From the NCBI RefSeq assembly GCF_000209655.1, contig NC_015458.1, positions 1,550,001 through 1,614,000 of the forward strand: a DNA stretch of 64,000 nucleotides, read 5' to 3'. This DNA is from Pusillimonas sp. T7-7. GTDB lineage: Bacteria; Pseudomonadota; Gammaproteobacteria; Burkholderiales; Burkholderiaceae_B. Both the position numbers and the translations under genes were made by a program. The notes beneath the pieces are model-generated. The model saw only the letters and a list, made by a program, of their open reading frames with translations, was not told the origin of the DNA and did not search any database. Shown here one piece after another: positions 19,447 through 28,666 of the stretch (the stretch's first letter is position 1; every line of letters begins with the position of its first letter).

Positions 19447-19460
19447 TTGACTTGCATCAA
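19447..19460 (-). promoter_or_regulatory. FNR box upstream of ccoN
   Basis: The plus strand reads TTGACTTGCATCAA (minus TTGATGCAAGTCAA), 9 of 10 matches to TTGAT-N4-ATCAA. It lies about 70 bp before the ccoN ATG; the spacing fits activation with a start site around 35 bp before the gene, though the -10 (about CAAGAT) is poor. Confidence 0.65.
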
Positions 19461-19515
19461 GAAGAGCCCCTTGCGTGGAATACTGACGCTTTCGCGCCAC
19501 ACTTTTTTTAAAAAC

Positions 19516-19668
19516 TCAACTGTCAGTATCGTTATCGTGCAGGATGGATTCGGCCGCCTGGTTGGTATCGTCGAATTGTCCTGAAAAAATAGCCCACCAG
19601 AACGCAGCTCCTATAAAAATCACCAGTAACAGAGAAATCGGCAGCAGCAGGAACAAAGATGCTTCCAT
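19516..19668 (-). CDS. ccoS: cbb3 oxidase maturation protein CcoS
   Basis: A 50-aa protein. It begins MEASLFLLLPISLLLVIFIG, then AAFWWAIFSGQFDD, the CcoS signature: one helix followed by WAIxSGQFDDxxxxA. CcoS is needed for inserting haem and copper into CcoN. The ATG follows the stop codon of the ccoI-like gene by 3 nt, so the two are translated together. It ends 137 bp before ccoN. Confidence 0.92.
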   Translation of the reverse strand: MEASLFLLLPISLLLVIFIGAAFWWAIFSGQFDDTNQAAESILHDNDTDS

Positions 19669-19671
19669 GGC

Positions 19672-20634
19672 CTACCCCTGCGCTGCCGCAGCCTGCCAGC
19701 CACCATGCGGACGCGTGTACTTGCGGTACAAACGCCAGGAATTGGCCGCAACGGCAAGCGAGGAAAGCAGCATGGTGATGGCCGCCAGCCACGGCGCGAC
19801 CAGGCCGAATGCCGCCAACGGCGTCATCAGCAGATGCCAGGCTACCGAACCATACAAATTCTGTCGGGCAACCTGGCCGGTTGCCTGAATCAATTGCAGC
19901 GGATCAAGATGGGCCGCATCGGGAGCGGCGGAATAACTGGCGTGCGCAGCAGCAACGGCGGTGGGCACGGCCATCGCCATGGCACAGGGGCAGCTCATGA
20001 CCAGCAAGGCCACCATCACTCCTATTGCACGTTCAGGTGCATAAACATACCAAACCGCCCCGACCAGAAATGCCAGAACCAGTTGCACCAGTACAAACCA
20101 GAAAGCCACCCGGTTGGCGCGGATGGACACTGAGGCACGGAACTGCTCAATGAATTGATGTACTTTGCCGCCTCCCACGGACTGTCGCGCACAGAGCTCA
20201 AGATAGCGCGCAGTCAATAGAAAGGCTACGAACATGGTGACGGAGTCGAAATAGACTTCGCCCCGTGCCGTCCAGGTGGTGACCGCGCTGGGGATGAAGG
20301 CGGCGACAATACCCAGAGCAACAGGCACGTCCATGCCTACCCGAGCATGCCGCAAACTGCTGAACGCGCCGCGCCACACCGGCCAGGCACAGTACAGCAT
20401 GACTGGCACGGTCAGGATCAGGCTGATCCAGTTCATCAGGAAAATAGCCTGATCGAGCAATTCGAGATTGTCGGGAACCATGCTTTCCGAGCGCAGATAG
20501 CCCGGGAATGCAAACATCATGACTTGCATCATGGCGAGCCACCCCAGCCCCATGCGGGCAAGCATGTGACGCCGTTTTTCGCGGTCGCCGTCAGACAAGC
20601 CACCCGGAGTGGAGAAAATTGAAAATGCACGCAT
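19672..20634 (-). CDS. CcoI/CopA-like P-type ATPase membrane core lacking all catalytic domains
   Basis: The 320-aa protein aligns by eye with the membrane part of CcoI/FixI copper ATPases: MLARMGLGWLAMMQVMMFAFP (first helix), MDVPVALGIVAAF, YFDSVTMFVAFLLTARYLE, ANRVAFWFVLVQLVLAF, the copper motif CPC at 215-217, and a last helix with MxxSS at 288-292. About eight helices are seen, the full P1B set. The N-terminal metal-binding domain, the actuator domain (TGE) and the phosphorylation/nucleotide domains (DKTGT) are missing; about 23- and 25-residue linkers stand where the two large loops should be. The usual Tyr-Asn pair of the next-to-last helix is Trp266-His267. The frame is continuous, so it is not a frameshift. 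It cannot hydrolyse ATP. Possible roles: passive copper path or assembly scaffold for cbb3. The ATG at 20634 is favoured over a TTG at 20643 by promoter position. Confidence 0.85.
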   Translation of the reverse strand: MRAFSIFSTPGGLSDGDREKRRHMLARMGLGWLAMMQVMMFAFPGYLRSESMVPDNLELLDQAIFLMNWISLILTVPVMLYCAWPVWRGAFSSLRHARVGMDVPVALGIVAAFIPSAVTTWTARGEVYFDSVTMFVAFLLTARYLELCARQSVGGGKVHQFIEQFRASVSIRANRVAFWFVLVQLVLAFLVGAVWYVYAPERAIGVMVALLVMSCPCAMAMAVPTAVAAAHASYSAAPDAAHLDPLQLIQATGQVARQNLYGSVAWHLLMTPLAAFGLVAPWLAAITMLLSSLAVAANSWRLYRKYTRPHGGWQAAAAQG

Positions 20635-20641
20635 GCGTGGC

Positions 20642-20682
20642 AATATAACAAACGGGTCGGAAGAGGGCTTGATCTAGATCAA
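20642..20682 (-). promoter_or_regulatory. Class II FNR promoter of the ccoI-like gene
   Basis: TTGATCTAGATCAA (20669-20682) is a perfect FNR box. Its centre is 41.5 bp from the A of the ATG at 20634, and a -10 hexamer TATATT (minus strand, 20642-20647) lies at the matching place. This is the standard class II layout, with the transcript predicted to begin at the start codon. Confidence 0.75.
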
Positions 20683-20724
20683 GATTTTGAAAATACAGGG
20701 TTTTATCGGCTTGTTAAGCCCTAA

Positions 20725-20769
20725 GAAAAAAGGAGTAAAAAACATCGAGAAGCGATGCTTTTACTCCTT
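20725..20769 (-). terminator. Intrinsic terminator of aceA
   Basis: On the minus strand AAGGAGTAAAA pairs with TTTTACTCCTT (11 bp) and an inner CATCG/CGATG stem caps it; a TTTTTTC run follows. It lies about 90 bp after the aceA stop codon. A separate 10-bp palindrome CCTCCGGAGG (20770-20779) touches its base. The rest of the gap to aceA shows nothing else. Confidence 0.85.
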
Positions 20770-20856
20770 CCTCCGGAGGCCCGTAGCAACGGCGACAAAA
20801 ACGCCTGCTCTGGCTTTTCTGCCGCCCATGCATCCGGGCTTGCATTTCTATTACTG

Positions 20857-22182
20857 TCAGGCCACCTTTCGATCAGCCGCGCCCTGAGTTTCGAACTGGG
20901 CCTCTTCGGTCGAGCCGCTCAGTGCCGTTGTAGACGATTGCCCTCCCTCGATGGCCTGGGTCACGGCGTCGAAGTAGCCGGTACCGACTTCACGCTGGTG
21001 CTTGACCGCGGTAAAGCCCAGTTCGGCGGCAGCAAATTCTTTCTGCTGCAGCTCGACGAATGCACTCATCTGGCGACGCGCGTAGCCATGGGCCAGCTCG
21101 AACATACCGTAGTTCAAGGCGTGGAAACCTGCCAGAGTAATGAATTGGAATTTATAACCCATGGCACCGAGCTCTCGCTGGAACTTGGCTACCGTTGCGT
21201 CATCCAGGTTCTTCTTCCAGTTGAAAGAAGGCGAGCAGTTGTAGGCCAGCAGCTTCCCGGGGAACTGGCGATGTATGGCCTCGGCGAACTGGCGGGCGTA
21301 CTCGAGATTGGGCGTTGACGTTTCGCACCACAACAAATCTGCGTAAGGCGCATAGGCCAGGCCGCGTGAAATACCCTGCTCGATACCGGCACGGGTGCGG
21401 AAGAAACCCTCAACCGTCCGTTCACCGGTAATGAAGGGGCGATCGTTTTCATCGATGTCGCTGGTAACCAGATCGGCAGCATCGGCATCGGTGCGCGCCA
21501 GCAGCAGCGTGGGTACGCCCAGTACATCGGCCGCCAATCGGGCTGAAACCAGCTTGGCAACCGCGTCACGCGTAGGCACCAGGACTTTACCGCCCATGTG
21601 GCCGCATTTTTTAACAGAAGCCAGCTGATCTTCGAAGTGCACTCCGGCAGCACCCGCTTCGATCATGGCTTTCATCAGTTCGAAGGCATTCAGCACTCCG
21701 CCAAAGCCTGCTTCAGCATCCGCGACAATGGGCGCAAAATAGTCCAGGTAGTCGGGATCTTGAGGATTCTTGCCTTCCATCCATTGAATTTGATCGCAGC
21801 GGGCCAATGCATTATTAATACGCCGTACCACTTGCGGCACAGAGTTGGCCGGATACAAGGACTGGTCGGGATACATTTCGCCAGCGCCGTTGGCGTCGCC
21901 GGCGACCTGCCAGCCAGAAAGATAAATAGCCTTGAGCCCTGCCTTGACCTGCTGCATGGCCTGGTTGCCCGTCAAGGCCCCTAAAGAATTCACAAAGGGC
22001 TCGGAATGCAACAAGCCCCACAACTTCTCGGCGCCACGGCGTGCCAGGGTATGCTCGACCTGCACCGACCCGCGCAGGCGAACAACATCTTCAGCGCCAT
22101 AGCCGCGTTTGATGCCCTGCCAACGGGCGTCCTCGGCCCAGGCTTTCTGCAAATTGCGCATTTCGTTTTCTCGTGTCGTCAT
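20857..22182 (-). CDS. aceA: Isocitrate lyase
   Basis: First enzyme of the glyoxylate shunt: splits isocitrate to glyoxylate and succinate for growth on acetate and on compounds degraded to acetyl-CoA. The catalytic KKCGHMGGK is at about residues 191-199 (Cys193; E. coli Cys195), and the metal/substrate blocks [13 protein letters not shown] and [10 protein letters not shown] are intact. The ATG at 22182 (441 aa) lies seven bases after AGGAG; an ATG one codon earlier is also possible, and a longer frame upstream is not supported. It could process acetyl-CoA and succinyl-CoA-linked carbon from the phenylacetate pathway in this window. Confidence 0.97.
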   Translation of the reverse strand: MTTRENEMRNLQKAWAEDARWQGIKRGYGAEDVVRLRGSVQVEHTLARRGAEKLWGLLHSEPFVNSLGALTGNQAMQQVKAGLKAIYLSGWQVAGDANGAGEMYPDQSLYPANSVPQVVRRINNALARCDQIQWMEGKNPQDPDYLDYFAPIVADAEAGFGGVLNAFELMKAMIEAGAAGVHFEDQLASVKKCGHMGGKVLVPTRDAVAKLVSARLAADVLGVPTLLLARTDADAADLVTSDIDENDRPFITGERTVEGFFRTRAGIEQGISRGLAYAPYADLLWCETSTPNLEYARQFAEAIHRQFPGKLLAYNCSPSFNWKKNLDDATVAKFQRELGAMGYKFQFITLAGFHALNYGMFELAHGYARRQMSAFVELQQKEFAAAELGFTAVKHQREVGTGYFDAVTQAIEGGQSSTTALSGSTEEAQFETQGAADRKVA

Positions 22183-22509
22183 CATGCTGCTCCTAGAAAG
22201 TAAAAAAAGAACCAGAAATCCATGAGAAAAGTCTACGCTTTTGCTGCGTGGCACATAACACTTTTATCTTATATAAGACTAAAAATATTAATTTTGTAAA
22301 ACAACGAGTTATAAATATATTTTTATAATATGGAACAATATTCTTTGCTATGAAATTTGATATCATGCAATGCAGCAGTTGTATTTCATAATGCAAAATA
22401 TGTTTTTCACCATGCGGTATCAACATGCCAGGAAGTACAATCAGACATGGTCGCTGGCTCAGGCCTACCCATTACGCCTACTTTTATTTTTATTTGGCAA
22501 TCAAACATC
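22183..22509. other. AT-rich divergent intergenic region between aceA and queF
   Basis: These 327 bases are much richer in A/T than the genes around them (22255-22345 above all) and must hold the divergent promoters of aceA and queF. Several TATAAT-like words occur (for example TTATAATATG near 22323) but none pairs with a clear -35. ATGCAA-type words recur at 22365-22400, perhaps part of an operator. I see no gene and no convincing preQ1 riboswitch. Confidence 0.5.
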
Positions 22510-23334
22510 ATGCATGATCCTGCTCTCGTCAAGGCACCGCTGGGCCGCGAAACCTCCTACCCTGACGGCTACGACGCCAGCCTGCTATTTCCTATTGAAC
22601 GCGCTACCAATAGGGCTGCGCTCACCATCCCTGGTACATGGTATGGCGCCGATGTCTGGAACGCCTACGAGGTGTCATGGCTCACCCCCAAAGGCAAGCC
22701 CGTGGTTGCCTTGGCACGCTTTACCTTTCCGCATGACAGCCCGCGACTGGTCGAATCCAAGTCGTTCAAGCTGTATTTGAACTCCTTCAGTGAAGAGCGT
22801 TTTGCCAGCACCGACGCCGTCAGCAAAATCATGAAAGCCGACCTTGCCCAGGCGGCCGGGGCAAGCGTAGGTATTGAGCTTTGCGTTATTTCGCACCAAA
22901 CAGCACAGGAATATGGCTCCCTGGAAGGCATCTATATCGATGACGCCGATATTGAGATTTCCACCTACGAGCCCGCACCCGGCCTGCTGCAATGTCTGCC
23001 ATCGGCCACAGTAATCAGTGAAACACTGGTGTCCAACCTATTGAAGTCCAACTGCCCGGTAACCGGCCAACCCGACTGGGGCAGCGTGCAAGTACGCTAT
23101 ATCGGCCCGCAAATTGACCGCAATGCACTGCTGCGATACGTCGTGTCGCTACGCCGGCACACCGAATTTCACGAACACTGCGTAGAAAAAATGTATTGCG
23201 ACATCTGGCAGGCCTGCAAGCCGCAGTCATTATTGGTGTATGCCCGCTATACGCGTCGTGGCGGCCTGGACATCAACCCTTGGCGCAGTAGTGCGCCCGC
23301 CAGTGTCTGCCATGCCAGGACGGCAAGGCAGTAG
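22510..23334 (+). CDS. queF: NADPH-dependent 7-cyano-7-deazaguanine reductase QueF
   Basis: Reduces preQ0 to preQ1 in queuosine synthesis. The ATG at 22510 gives 274 aa, the size of the long (two-fold) QueF type such as E. coli's 282 aa; an upstream extension of 51 residues lacks family similarity. The QueF motif ESKSFKLYLNS is at 82-92, the catalytic cysteine is Cys182 in SNCPVTGQPDWG with Asp189, and the second-half block HEHCVEKMYCDIW is present. With queH in the same window the pathway's middle and last steps are both represented. Confidence 0.95.
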   Translation: MHDPALVKAPLGRETSYPDGYDASLLFPIERATNRAALTIPGTWYGADVWNAYEVSWLTPKGKPVVALARFTFPHDSPRLVESKSFKLYLNSFSEERFASTDAVSKIMKADLAQAAGASVGIELCVISHQTAQEYGSLEGIYIDDADIEISTYEPAPGLLQCLPSATVISETLVSNLLKSNCPVTGQPDWGSVQVRYIGPQIDRNALLRYVVSLRRHTEFHEHCVEKMYCDIWQACKPQSLLVYARYTRRGGLDINPWRSSAPASVCHARTARQ

Positions 23335-23373
23335 TGTAATCGGCAAGAAGCAGGCTTAGTGTAAAGAACCGGA

Positions 23374-24666
23374 TCAGGCTCGAACCGGGGTGGCAGGCAA
23401 GACACTGCGGCTGGCCGCCTTGGCCACCAGCACAGCCAGGCCAGCGGCCAGCACAAAGCCCACTGCCGCACCAAACCAGGGGCCTTGGGTGAACCCGGCA
23501 TCGAGCATCAGGCCGAAGCCTACCGGAGCCAGCGACGAGCCGACATCCATGCCGGAATAAACCAGCCCATACACTGTGCCGGTAGCCCCTTTGGGGGTTA
23601 CGCGTCGTATGAGCATGTCTCGTGATGGCGCGGAAACACCGGAGCAAAATCCCGCCAGGCCCACCAGCACCATGGCGAACGAAGGGGGTACGCCCCCAAT
23701 GGCCAATACCACCAGCAAGCCACCGGCCAACAGCAATGAAATGGCTACGGTACGCTCGGTATTGGGTGTAGCCCCTACCAGAAAACCACCCGCCAGCATT
23801 CCGACCGCAGCGGCAATCATGTAGCCGGACAAAGTCGTGCCTGCCAGTACCTTGTCGATGCCATAGACATCACCCAACATGGGTATGGTGTAGTTTTGCA
23901 CCGCCGACAATGCCATGGAAGTAAAGGCAAAAAACAGAAAAGCCCCCCAAAGCGCCGGTTGCACCAGCAGCGTGGCCAGTGTCTGCCCCACTGTCTGCTG
24001 AGACAGGTCGGTTTGCGATGAGGCGCCGGTATCGGCATTGGCCGTCTGGGCAACGGCGTTGTTCTTGCCGGCCAGCAGGTCACGGCCCAGCCAAGTAAAG
24101 AACAGCACAAGCGCCACCAGCGCGGACGCGCCAAATGCGGCCACCCGCCAGTTGGCCAAGTAGATCAGGGTCGCCATGAAAACCGGAGTCAAGGCCCAGC
24201 CCAGATTGCCGGTCAAGCCGTGCGTACTGAAAGCATGACCCAGCCGCTGCTGGCTTACGCGATGATTGATAATGGAGTAATCGACGGGATGAAAGACGGA
24301 ATTGCCAATACCGCCTATGGCGGCAGCCAACAGCAGCATGGTGTAGCCGCTGGACGTGGCGATAAGCACGCCCGACAGCACAAAGCAGGCCAGCCCGAAA
24401 CGCAGCACCGGGGCCGGGCCAATGCGGTCGACCACAAAGCCCGATGAGGCCTGGCCAAAGCAGGACACCAGGAAAAACACCGTGGCAAGCAGCCCCAGCC
24501 TGGCGAAGTCGTAGCCATATTCGTGGGCCAGCGACAAATAGAGCGTAGGGAACACCAGCTGGAAAAAATGCGAAGAAGCATGCGCCGAACCGATCAAACT
24601 GATGATTTTCCAGTCTTTGCGCTTTAATGCCTGGCTGTCTTCGACAGCCTCCAGGTTTGCTGCCAT
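23374..24666 (-). CDS. Major facilitator superfamily transporter
   Basis: A 430-aa protein with 12 predicted hydrophobic helices and a hydrophilic central loop (about residues 205-225). The opening SAHASSHFFQLVFPTLYLSLAHEYG and GFVVDRIG resemble the fosmidomycin-resistance (Fsr) type of MFS exporters, but substrate cannot be assigned. It lies 54 nt behind pgsA on the same strand and is convergent with queF. The annotation as an exporter is an inference from the Fsr-like N-terminus. Confidence 0.8.
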   Translation of the reverse strand: MAANLEAVEDSQALKRKDWKIISLIGSAHASSHFFQLVFPTLYLSLAHEYGYDFARLGLLATVFFLVSCFGQASSGFVVDRIGPAPVLRFGLACFVLSGVLIATSSGYTMLLLAAAIGGIGNSVFHPVDYSIINHRVSQQRLGHAFSTHGLTGNLGWALTPVFMATLIYLANWRVAAFGASALVALVLFFTWLGRDLLAGKNNAVAQTANADTGASSQTDLSQQTVGQTLATLLVQPALWGAFLFFAFTSMALSAVQNYTIPMLGDVYGIDKVLAGTTLSGYMIAAAVGMLAGGFLVGATPNTERTVAISLLLAGGLLVVLAIGGVPPSFAMVLVGLAGFCSGVSAPSRDMLIRRVTPKGATGTVYGLVYSGMDVGSSLAPVGFGLMLDAGFTQGPWFGAAVGFVLAAGLAVLVAKAASRSVLPATPVRA

Positions 24667-24720
24667 CGTCTTTATATCTCGAAGATCTTTCTGCTGCCTT
24701 GAAAATTTACCGCCTTGACG

Positions 24721-25293
24721 TCAGTCGGAGCGGGCACGGATTTCCGGCCATGCTCGGCGCAGGTAATAAAACATGGACCAAACCGTTAAAATGGCGGCAA
24801 TCACGATCAGAATCTGCCCCAGCAACTGCAGCGAGACCCCATACAGAGGTTGCCAATACAGCAGGCAGGGTATGGCGATCATTTGCGCTGCCGTCTTGAA
24901 CTTGCCAAGGCGATGCACGGCCACACTGCCGCTGGCGCCAATCTTGGCCATCCATTCGCGCAGCGCTGAAATGGTGATTTCACGGCCAATGATAATGAGA
25001 GCGATAAAAGAGTCGACACGGCTCAGATCAAGCAAAATCAGCAGCGCTGCGCACACCATCAGCTTGTCGGCGACCGGATCCAGAAAAGCGCCAAACGAAG
25101 AGGTCTGGTTCCAGCGCCGGGCCAGCCAGCCATCGAACCAGTCTGTCAGGGCGGCAATAATAAACGCTAGCGCGGCCACGGCGTCGCGTACCGGAACAGA
25201 AATCCAGTCGACGGGGATATAAAACAGCCCCACGATCAGCGGGATCATGGCGATACGCAGCCAAGTCAGGGCAATAGGCAAATTCATAGGCAT
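24721..25293 (-). CDS. pgsA: Phosphatidylglycerophosphate synthase
   Basis: Inner-membrane enzyme joining CDP-diacylglycerol and glycerol-3-phosphate, the committed step to phosphatidylglycerol and cardiolipin. The 190-aa protein has four or five helices and the CDP-alcohol phosphotransferase motif D-x2-D-G-x2-A-R...G-x3-D-x3-D in LTDWFDGWLARRW and GAFLDPVADK. An ATG two codons later (25287) is an alternative start. It follows uvrC by 15 nt, a usual beta-proteobacterial order. Confidence 0.95.
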   Translation of the reverse strand: MPMNLPIALTWLRIAMIPLIVGLFYIPVDWISVPVRDAVAALAFIIAALTDWFDGWLARRWNQTSSFGAFLDPVADKLMVCAALLILLDLSRVDSFIALIIIGREITISALREWMAKIGASGSVAVHRLGKFKTAAQMIAIPCLLYWQPLYGVSLQLLGQILIVIAAILTVWSMFYYLRRAWPEIRARSD

Positions 25294-25308
25294 AAGCTGA
25301 ATACTACC

Positions 25309-27132
25309 CTATCGGAGCGCCTGATAGATACGTTCTGCCAGCTCATCTGAAATTCCATCCACAGACCGAAGGTCGTCGATGCTGGCGTCGACGACACCCG
25401 TAAATCCGCCAAAGCGCGCCAGCAGCTTTTGACGCCGTCTGGCGCCTATGCCTTCGATCTCTTCCAGACGCGACACATTGCGCGCCTTGGCACGCTGCGC
25501 ACGCATCCCGGTAATGGCAAATCGGTGCGCTTCGTCGCGAATTTGCGCCACCAGCATGAGTGCCGCCGACTCGATGCCCAGAGCTACGGGTTCCCTGCCA
25601 TCAACAAATACCAGGGTTTCCAGCCCTACTTTTCGGCCTTCACCTTTTGCCACCCCGACAATAGTGCGCGTATCCAGACCCAACTCTACAAAAACCTGGC
25701 GGGCGACCTCGACTTGCCCTTTTCCGCCATCGATCAGGACGACACCGGGCATCTCGGCCTGCCCATCAGCGACACGGCTGAAGCGACGCGTCAGCACCTG
25801 CCGCATGGCAGCGTAATCATCGCCTGGCATAATGCCGGCAATGTTGTATCGGCGATACAAAGAAGGCTGCATATCATGATGCTTATACACCACACATGAA
25901 GCCTGGGTAGCCTCGCCCGCCGTATGACTGATATCGAAGCACTCTATGTGCATGGCATCCAATGCGGCTTCGTCGGTATCCATATCCAGTGCCGTAGCCA
26001 GCGCCAGGCTGCGCGCCACCCTTGCACTGGATTCGGTGAGCAGGCGTGCCAGGGCCAGCTCCGCATTTTTCACTGCCTGTTCAAGCCAGATTTTGCGCAG
26101 TCCCTGGGGCCTGATCAATACTCTGGCCCTGACTCCGGTCTGCTCGGACAGCAGTTTAATCAGGTCGGGATCAGGCAAGGCATGCGAACAAACCAGAACC
26201 GCAGGCATGCCACTGTCGAGATAATGCTGTGCCACAAAGGCCGCCAAGACATCAGCAGGGCTATCATCGAGCGTATGTGTGGGAAAGAAAGGCTTGTCGC
26301 CCAAATGACGACCGCCCCGTATCATGGCCAGGTTTACACAAACCCGACCACCCGCCGAGGCGACGGCAATGACATCGACGTCATCATTGCCGACTTTTTC
26401 CATAGACTGCTGCTGCAAGACTTTGGCCAGCGCACCCACCTGATCACGCAACACAGCGGCTTTCTCGAATTCAAGCGCCTCGGACGCCTGATGCATGCGC
26501 TGTTCAATATCGCGCATGACCTCATTGGCCCGACCATCCAGAAACTGCACAGCCCGATCGACATCGGCTTGGTAATCAGCGGCAGAAATCAGGTTTACGC
26601 AAGGCGCCGAGCAGCGCCCAATCTGATAGAGCAAGCAGGGCCGTGAGCGATTGGCGAATACACTGTCTTCACAGGTACGCAGGCGGAATACCCGCTGCAG
26701 TATTTGTATGGTTTCCCGTACAGCCCAGGCATTGGGATAAGGCCCGAAATATCGCCCCTTGCCGCTGGTGCTGCCACGATAGTAGGCGATGCGTGGCGTC
26801 TGGTGACCGCTGAACATCAGGTAGGGATAAGACTTGTCGTCCCTGAACAAGATGTTGTAGCGCGGCTTCAGGCGCTTGATCAGATTATTTTCGAGCAACA
26901 AGGCCTCGGCCTCGGAGCGTGTGACGGTCACTTCCAGCCGCTCTACCCGAGCCACCATATGAGCTATGCGTGGACTGCTGGGTGTTTTCTGAAAATACGA
27001 GCTGACGCGTTTTTTAAGATCGCGCGCCTTGCCAACATACAGCACCGTGCCCTCGGCATCCAGATGCCGATAGACACCTGGAAGGTGCGGCAGATCAGCC
27101 AGAAACGATTTGAGATTGAAGTCTTCTGGCAT
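25309..27132 (-). CDS. uvrC: Excinuclease ABC subunit C
   Basis: The dual-incision nuclease of nucleotide excision repair. The ATG at 27132 gives 607 aa and matches the E. coli N-terminus; upstream ATGs at 27147 and 27162 lie further inside nagZ and are less likely. Domains: GIY-YIG nuclease ([20 protein letters not shown], about 17-36), cysteine cluster [13 protein letters not shown], UvrB-binding UVR motif, RNase H-like second nuclease with IECFDISH and VLIDGGKGQ, and a C-terminal helix-hairpin-helix pair ([15 protein letters not shown]). Its first 38 bases overlap nagZ. Confidence 0.97.
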   Translation of the reverse strand: MPEDFNLKSFLADLPHLPGVYRHLDAEGTVLYVGKARDLKKRVSSYFQKTPSSPRIAHMVARVERLEVTVTRSEAEALLLENNLIKRLKPRYNILFRDDKSYPYLMFSGHQTPRIAYYRGSTSGKGRYFGPYPNAWAVRETIQILQRVFRLRTCEDSVFANRSRPCLLYQIGRCSAPCVNLISAADYQADVDRAVQFLDGRANEVMRDIEQRMHQASEALEFEKAAVLRDQVGALAKVLQQQSMEKVGNDDVDVIAVASAGGRVCVNLAMIRGGRHLGDKPFFPTHTLDDSPADVLAAFVAQHYLDSGMPAVLVCSHALPDPDLIKLLSEQTGVRARVLIRPQGLRKIWLEQAVKNAELALARLLTESSARVARSLALATALDMDTDEAALDAMHIECFDISHTAGEATQASCVVYKHHDMQPSLYRRYNIAGIMPGDDYAAMRQVLTRRFSRVADGQAEMPGVVLIDGGKGQVEVARQVFVELGLDTRTIVGVAKGEGRKVGLETLVFVDGREPVALGIESAALMLVAQIRDEAHRFAITGMRAQRAKARNVSRLEEIEGIGARRRQKLLARFGGFTGVVDASIDDLRSVDGISDELAERIYQALR

Positions 27133-28153
27133 ATTGATACCGTTCATCAGCCTGCAAAGCATCCCAGTCCGGCGCGGCGCTGGCGGGCATCAGGCGGCGT
27201 ATGCGCTGAACCGAAGCTGCGCCATGCTCGATGCGAAGGCGTGACAGCAGATCGTCGGCCAGATCAGGCCGGTTGCATACCAGCACCATGTCGCACCCTG
27301 CACCCAGGGCAGCCTCGGCCCGGGCCAGGATATCGCCCGCCACGGTAGCGCCTTCCATCGTCAGGTCATCGGAAAACACCACGCCGTCGTAAGCCAGGTC
27401 CTGGCGCAAGACTTTTTGTATCCAGTGGCGCGAAAAGCCAGCCGGCTGCGGATCCACCTGCGGGTAAATGACATGCGCCGGCATCACCGAAGGCAATACC
27501 ATATCGCCCAGCCAGCCATAAGGCGCCGCATCTTCCTGCATGATCTGTTCGAAACTGCGCTGGTCGACCGGAATCTCGTGATGAGAATCGGCCTCGACCG
27601 CCCCATGGCCCGGAAAGTGCTTGCCGCAAGACGCCATACCCGACAGCATCAAGCCTTGTATCAAGGCCCTGGCCAGCATGGCGACCACCCGTGGATCACG
27701 ATGGAAGGAGCGGTTGCCAATGACCTGACTGACACCATAGTCCAGATCCAGCACCGGGGTGAAGCTAAGGTCTACCCCACACGCACGCAACTCGGCCCCA
27801 AGCACATAACCTGCTTCAGACGCCAGCCGCATCGCAGCCAGCGAGTCTTGCGACCAAAGCTCGCCGAAGACGCTCATGGCCGGAATGGACGTAAAGCCAT
27901 CAGTGCGAAAACGTTGTACGCGGCCGCCTTCGTGATCGACGGCGATCAACAGCGGCTCATTGCGTTCGGCATGAATGGCCTGGCACAGGGCCGCAAGCTG
28001 TTCACGGTGATCAAAATTACGTGCAAACAGAATAACGCCGCCCACCAGTGGATTGCGCAGGCGCTCACGCTCATGGTGAGTCAGTACCGTACCTTCCACA
28101 TCCACCATCACCGGGCCGGGCGGCAGGCTCTTGCGCGTAGTGCTGTCTGTCAT
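27095..28153 (-). CDS. nagZ: Beta-N-acetylhexosaminidase (peptidoglycan recycling)
   Basis: Cytoplasmic family 3 glycoside hydrolase that removes GlcNAc from 1,6-anhydro-muropeptides. The 352-aa protein carries the NagZ signatures [21 protein letters not shown] with the catalytic His in its loop, and the nucleophile aspartate in [14 protein letters not shown] overlaps the acpS stop by 4 nt, and its own end runs 38 nt into uvrC, so the three genes are translationally linked. Confidence 0.95.
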   Translation of the reverse strand: MTDSTTRKSLPPGPVMVDVEGTVLTHHERERLRNPLVGGVILFARNFDHREQLAALCQAIHAERNEPLLIAVDHEGGRVQRFRTDGFTSIPAMSVFGELWSQDSLAAMRLASEAGYVLGAELRACGVDLSFTPVLDLDYGVSQVIGNRSFHRDPRVVAMLARALIQGLMLSGMASCGKHFPGHGAVEADSHHEIPVDQRSFEQIMQEDAAPYGWLGDMVLPSVMPAHVIYPQVDPQPAGFSRHWIQKVLRQDLAYDGVVFSDDLTMEGATVAGDILARAEAALGAGCDMVLVCNRPDLADDLLSRLRIEHGAASVQRIRRLMPASAAPDWDALQADERYQYARRLQSQIVSG

Positions 28154-28605
28154 AGATTAGCTTCCGTTAAGTTCTTGGGTGCCAAGTCCAGTGCTTCGAC
28201 GACCACAAAGGCCGCTACTGTATCAGTTTCGTCGGTGACCGAAATATGGGCTTTGCCAAAGCGCTCAGCATACCAACTGGCCAGCGGCTCTGACAGCTGT
28301 ACACAAGGCTTGCCGCCCGGCTCATTTAGAGTCTGCATGCGCGACCAAGTCATGGGGCTGTGCATGCCCAGGCCTATGGCCTTGGAAAACGCTTCTTTGG
28401 CGGCAAAGCGGGTAGCAAGAAAGCGTATGCCACGCTGCGGATCGCGCTGGCTGCGCAGCCGAAATTTGTTGATTTCCTGTGGGCCCAGAATGCGATGCAC
28501 AAACTTTTCGCCATAACGCGCATACACGCGTTCGATGCGGTCCAGCCGCAGCAAATCCACGCCGATTCCCGCGATGCCCGCAGGCTTTGCCGGATATATC
28601 ATCAT
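28150..28605 (-). CDS. acpS: Holo-[acyl-carrier-protein] synthase
   Basis: Transfers 4'-phosphopantetheine from CoA to acyl carrier protein. [13 protein letters not shown] (metal-binding Asp) and [13 protein letters not shown] (Glu/Lys of the active site) are present. I use the ATG at 28605 (151 aa); a GTG at 28617 and an ATG at 28602 are alternatives, and the family is often about 125-130 aa, so the N-terminus is uncertain. It leads the acpS-nagZ-uvrC-pgsA string. In many beta-proteobacteria pdxJ precedes acpS, but here the phenylacetate genes do. Confidence 0.92.
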   Translation of the reverse strand: MMIYPAKPAGIAGIGVDLLRLDRIERVYARYGEKFVHRILGPQEINKFRLRSQRDPQRGIRFLATRFAAKEAFSKAIGLGMHSPMTWSRMQTLNEPGGKPCVQLSEPLASWYAERFGKAHISVTDETDTVAAFVVVEALDLAPKNLTEANL

Positions 28606-28634
28606 TGTCCCATTCACAATGCCACCAGAACATT

Positions 28635-28666
28635 GAATGATACCTTGTCGGAATGATACCTTGCCG
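28635..28666. repeat. Tandem duplication of a 16-bp unit
   Basis: GAATGATACCTTGTCG and GAATGATACCTTGCCG stand head to tail with one difference. They lie 30 bp before acpS in the 200-bp gap behind paaK, where I see no gene, terminator or clear promoter. Confidence 0.85.

Noticed and set aside
17885-19450. Plus-strand open frame of 521 codons opposite ccoN
   Set aside because: Antisense shadow of ccoN: composition is His/Gln/Arg-rich with no recognisable domain, while the minus strand encodes a complete CcoN.
19672-20634. Frameshift or stop codon explaining the missing ATPase domains of the ccoI-like gene
   Set aside because: The membrane segments on both sides of each missing domain are in one continuous frame with short linkers, and the flanking DNA (ccoS, FNR promoter) leaves no room for the missing parts.
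22360-22509. preQ1 riboswitch before queF
   Set aside because: I could not find the conserved preQ1-I stem plus A-rich pseudoknot tail or a preQ1-II pattern; the stretch is simply A/T-rich.
24667-24720. tRNA genes behind pgsA, expected in some beta-proteobacteria
   Set aside because: The gap is only 54 bp and contains no cloverleaf sequence.
28635-28666. CRISPR-like repeat
   Set aside because: Only two adjacent 16-bp copies with no spacer; simple tandem duplication.
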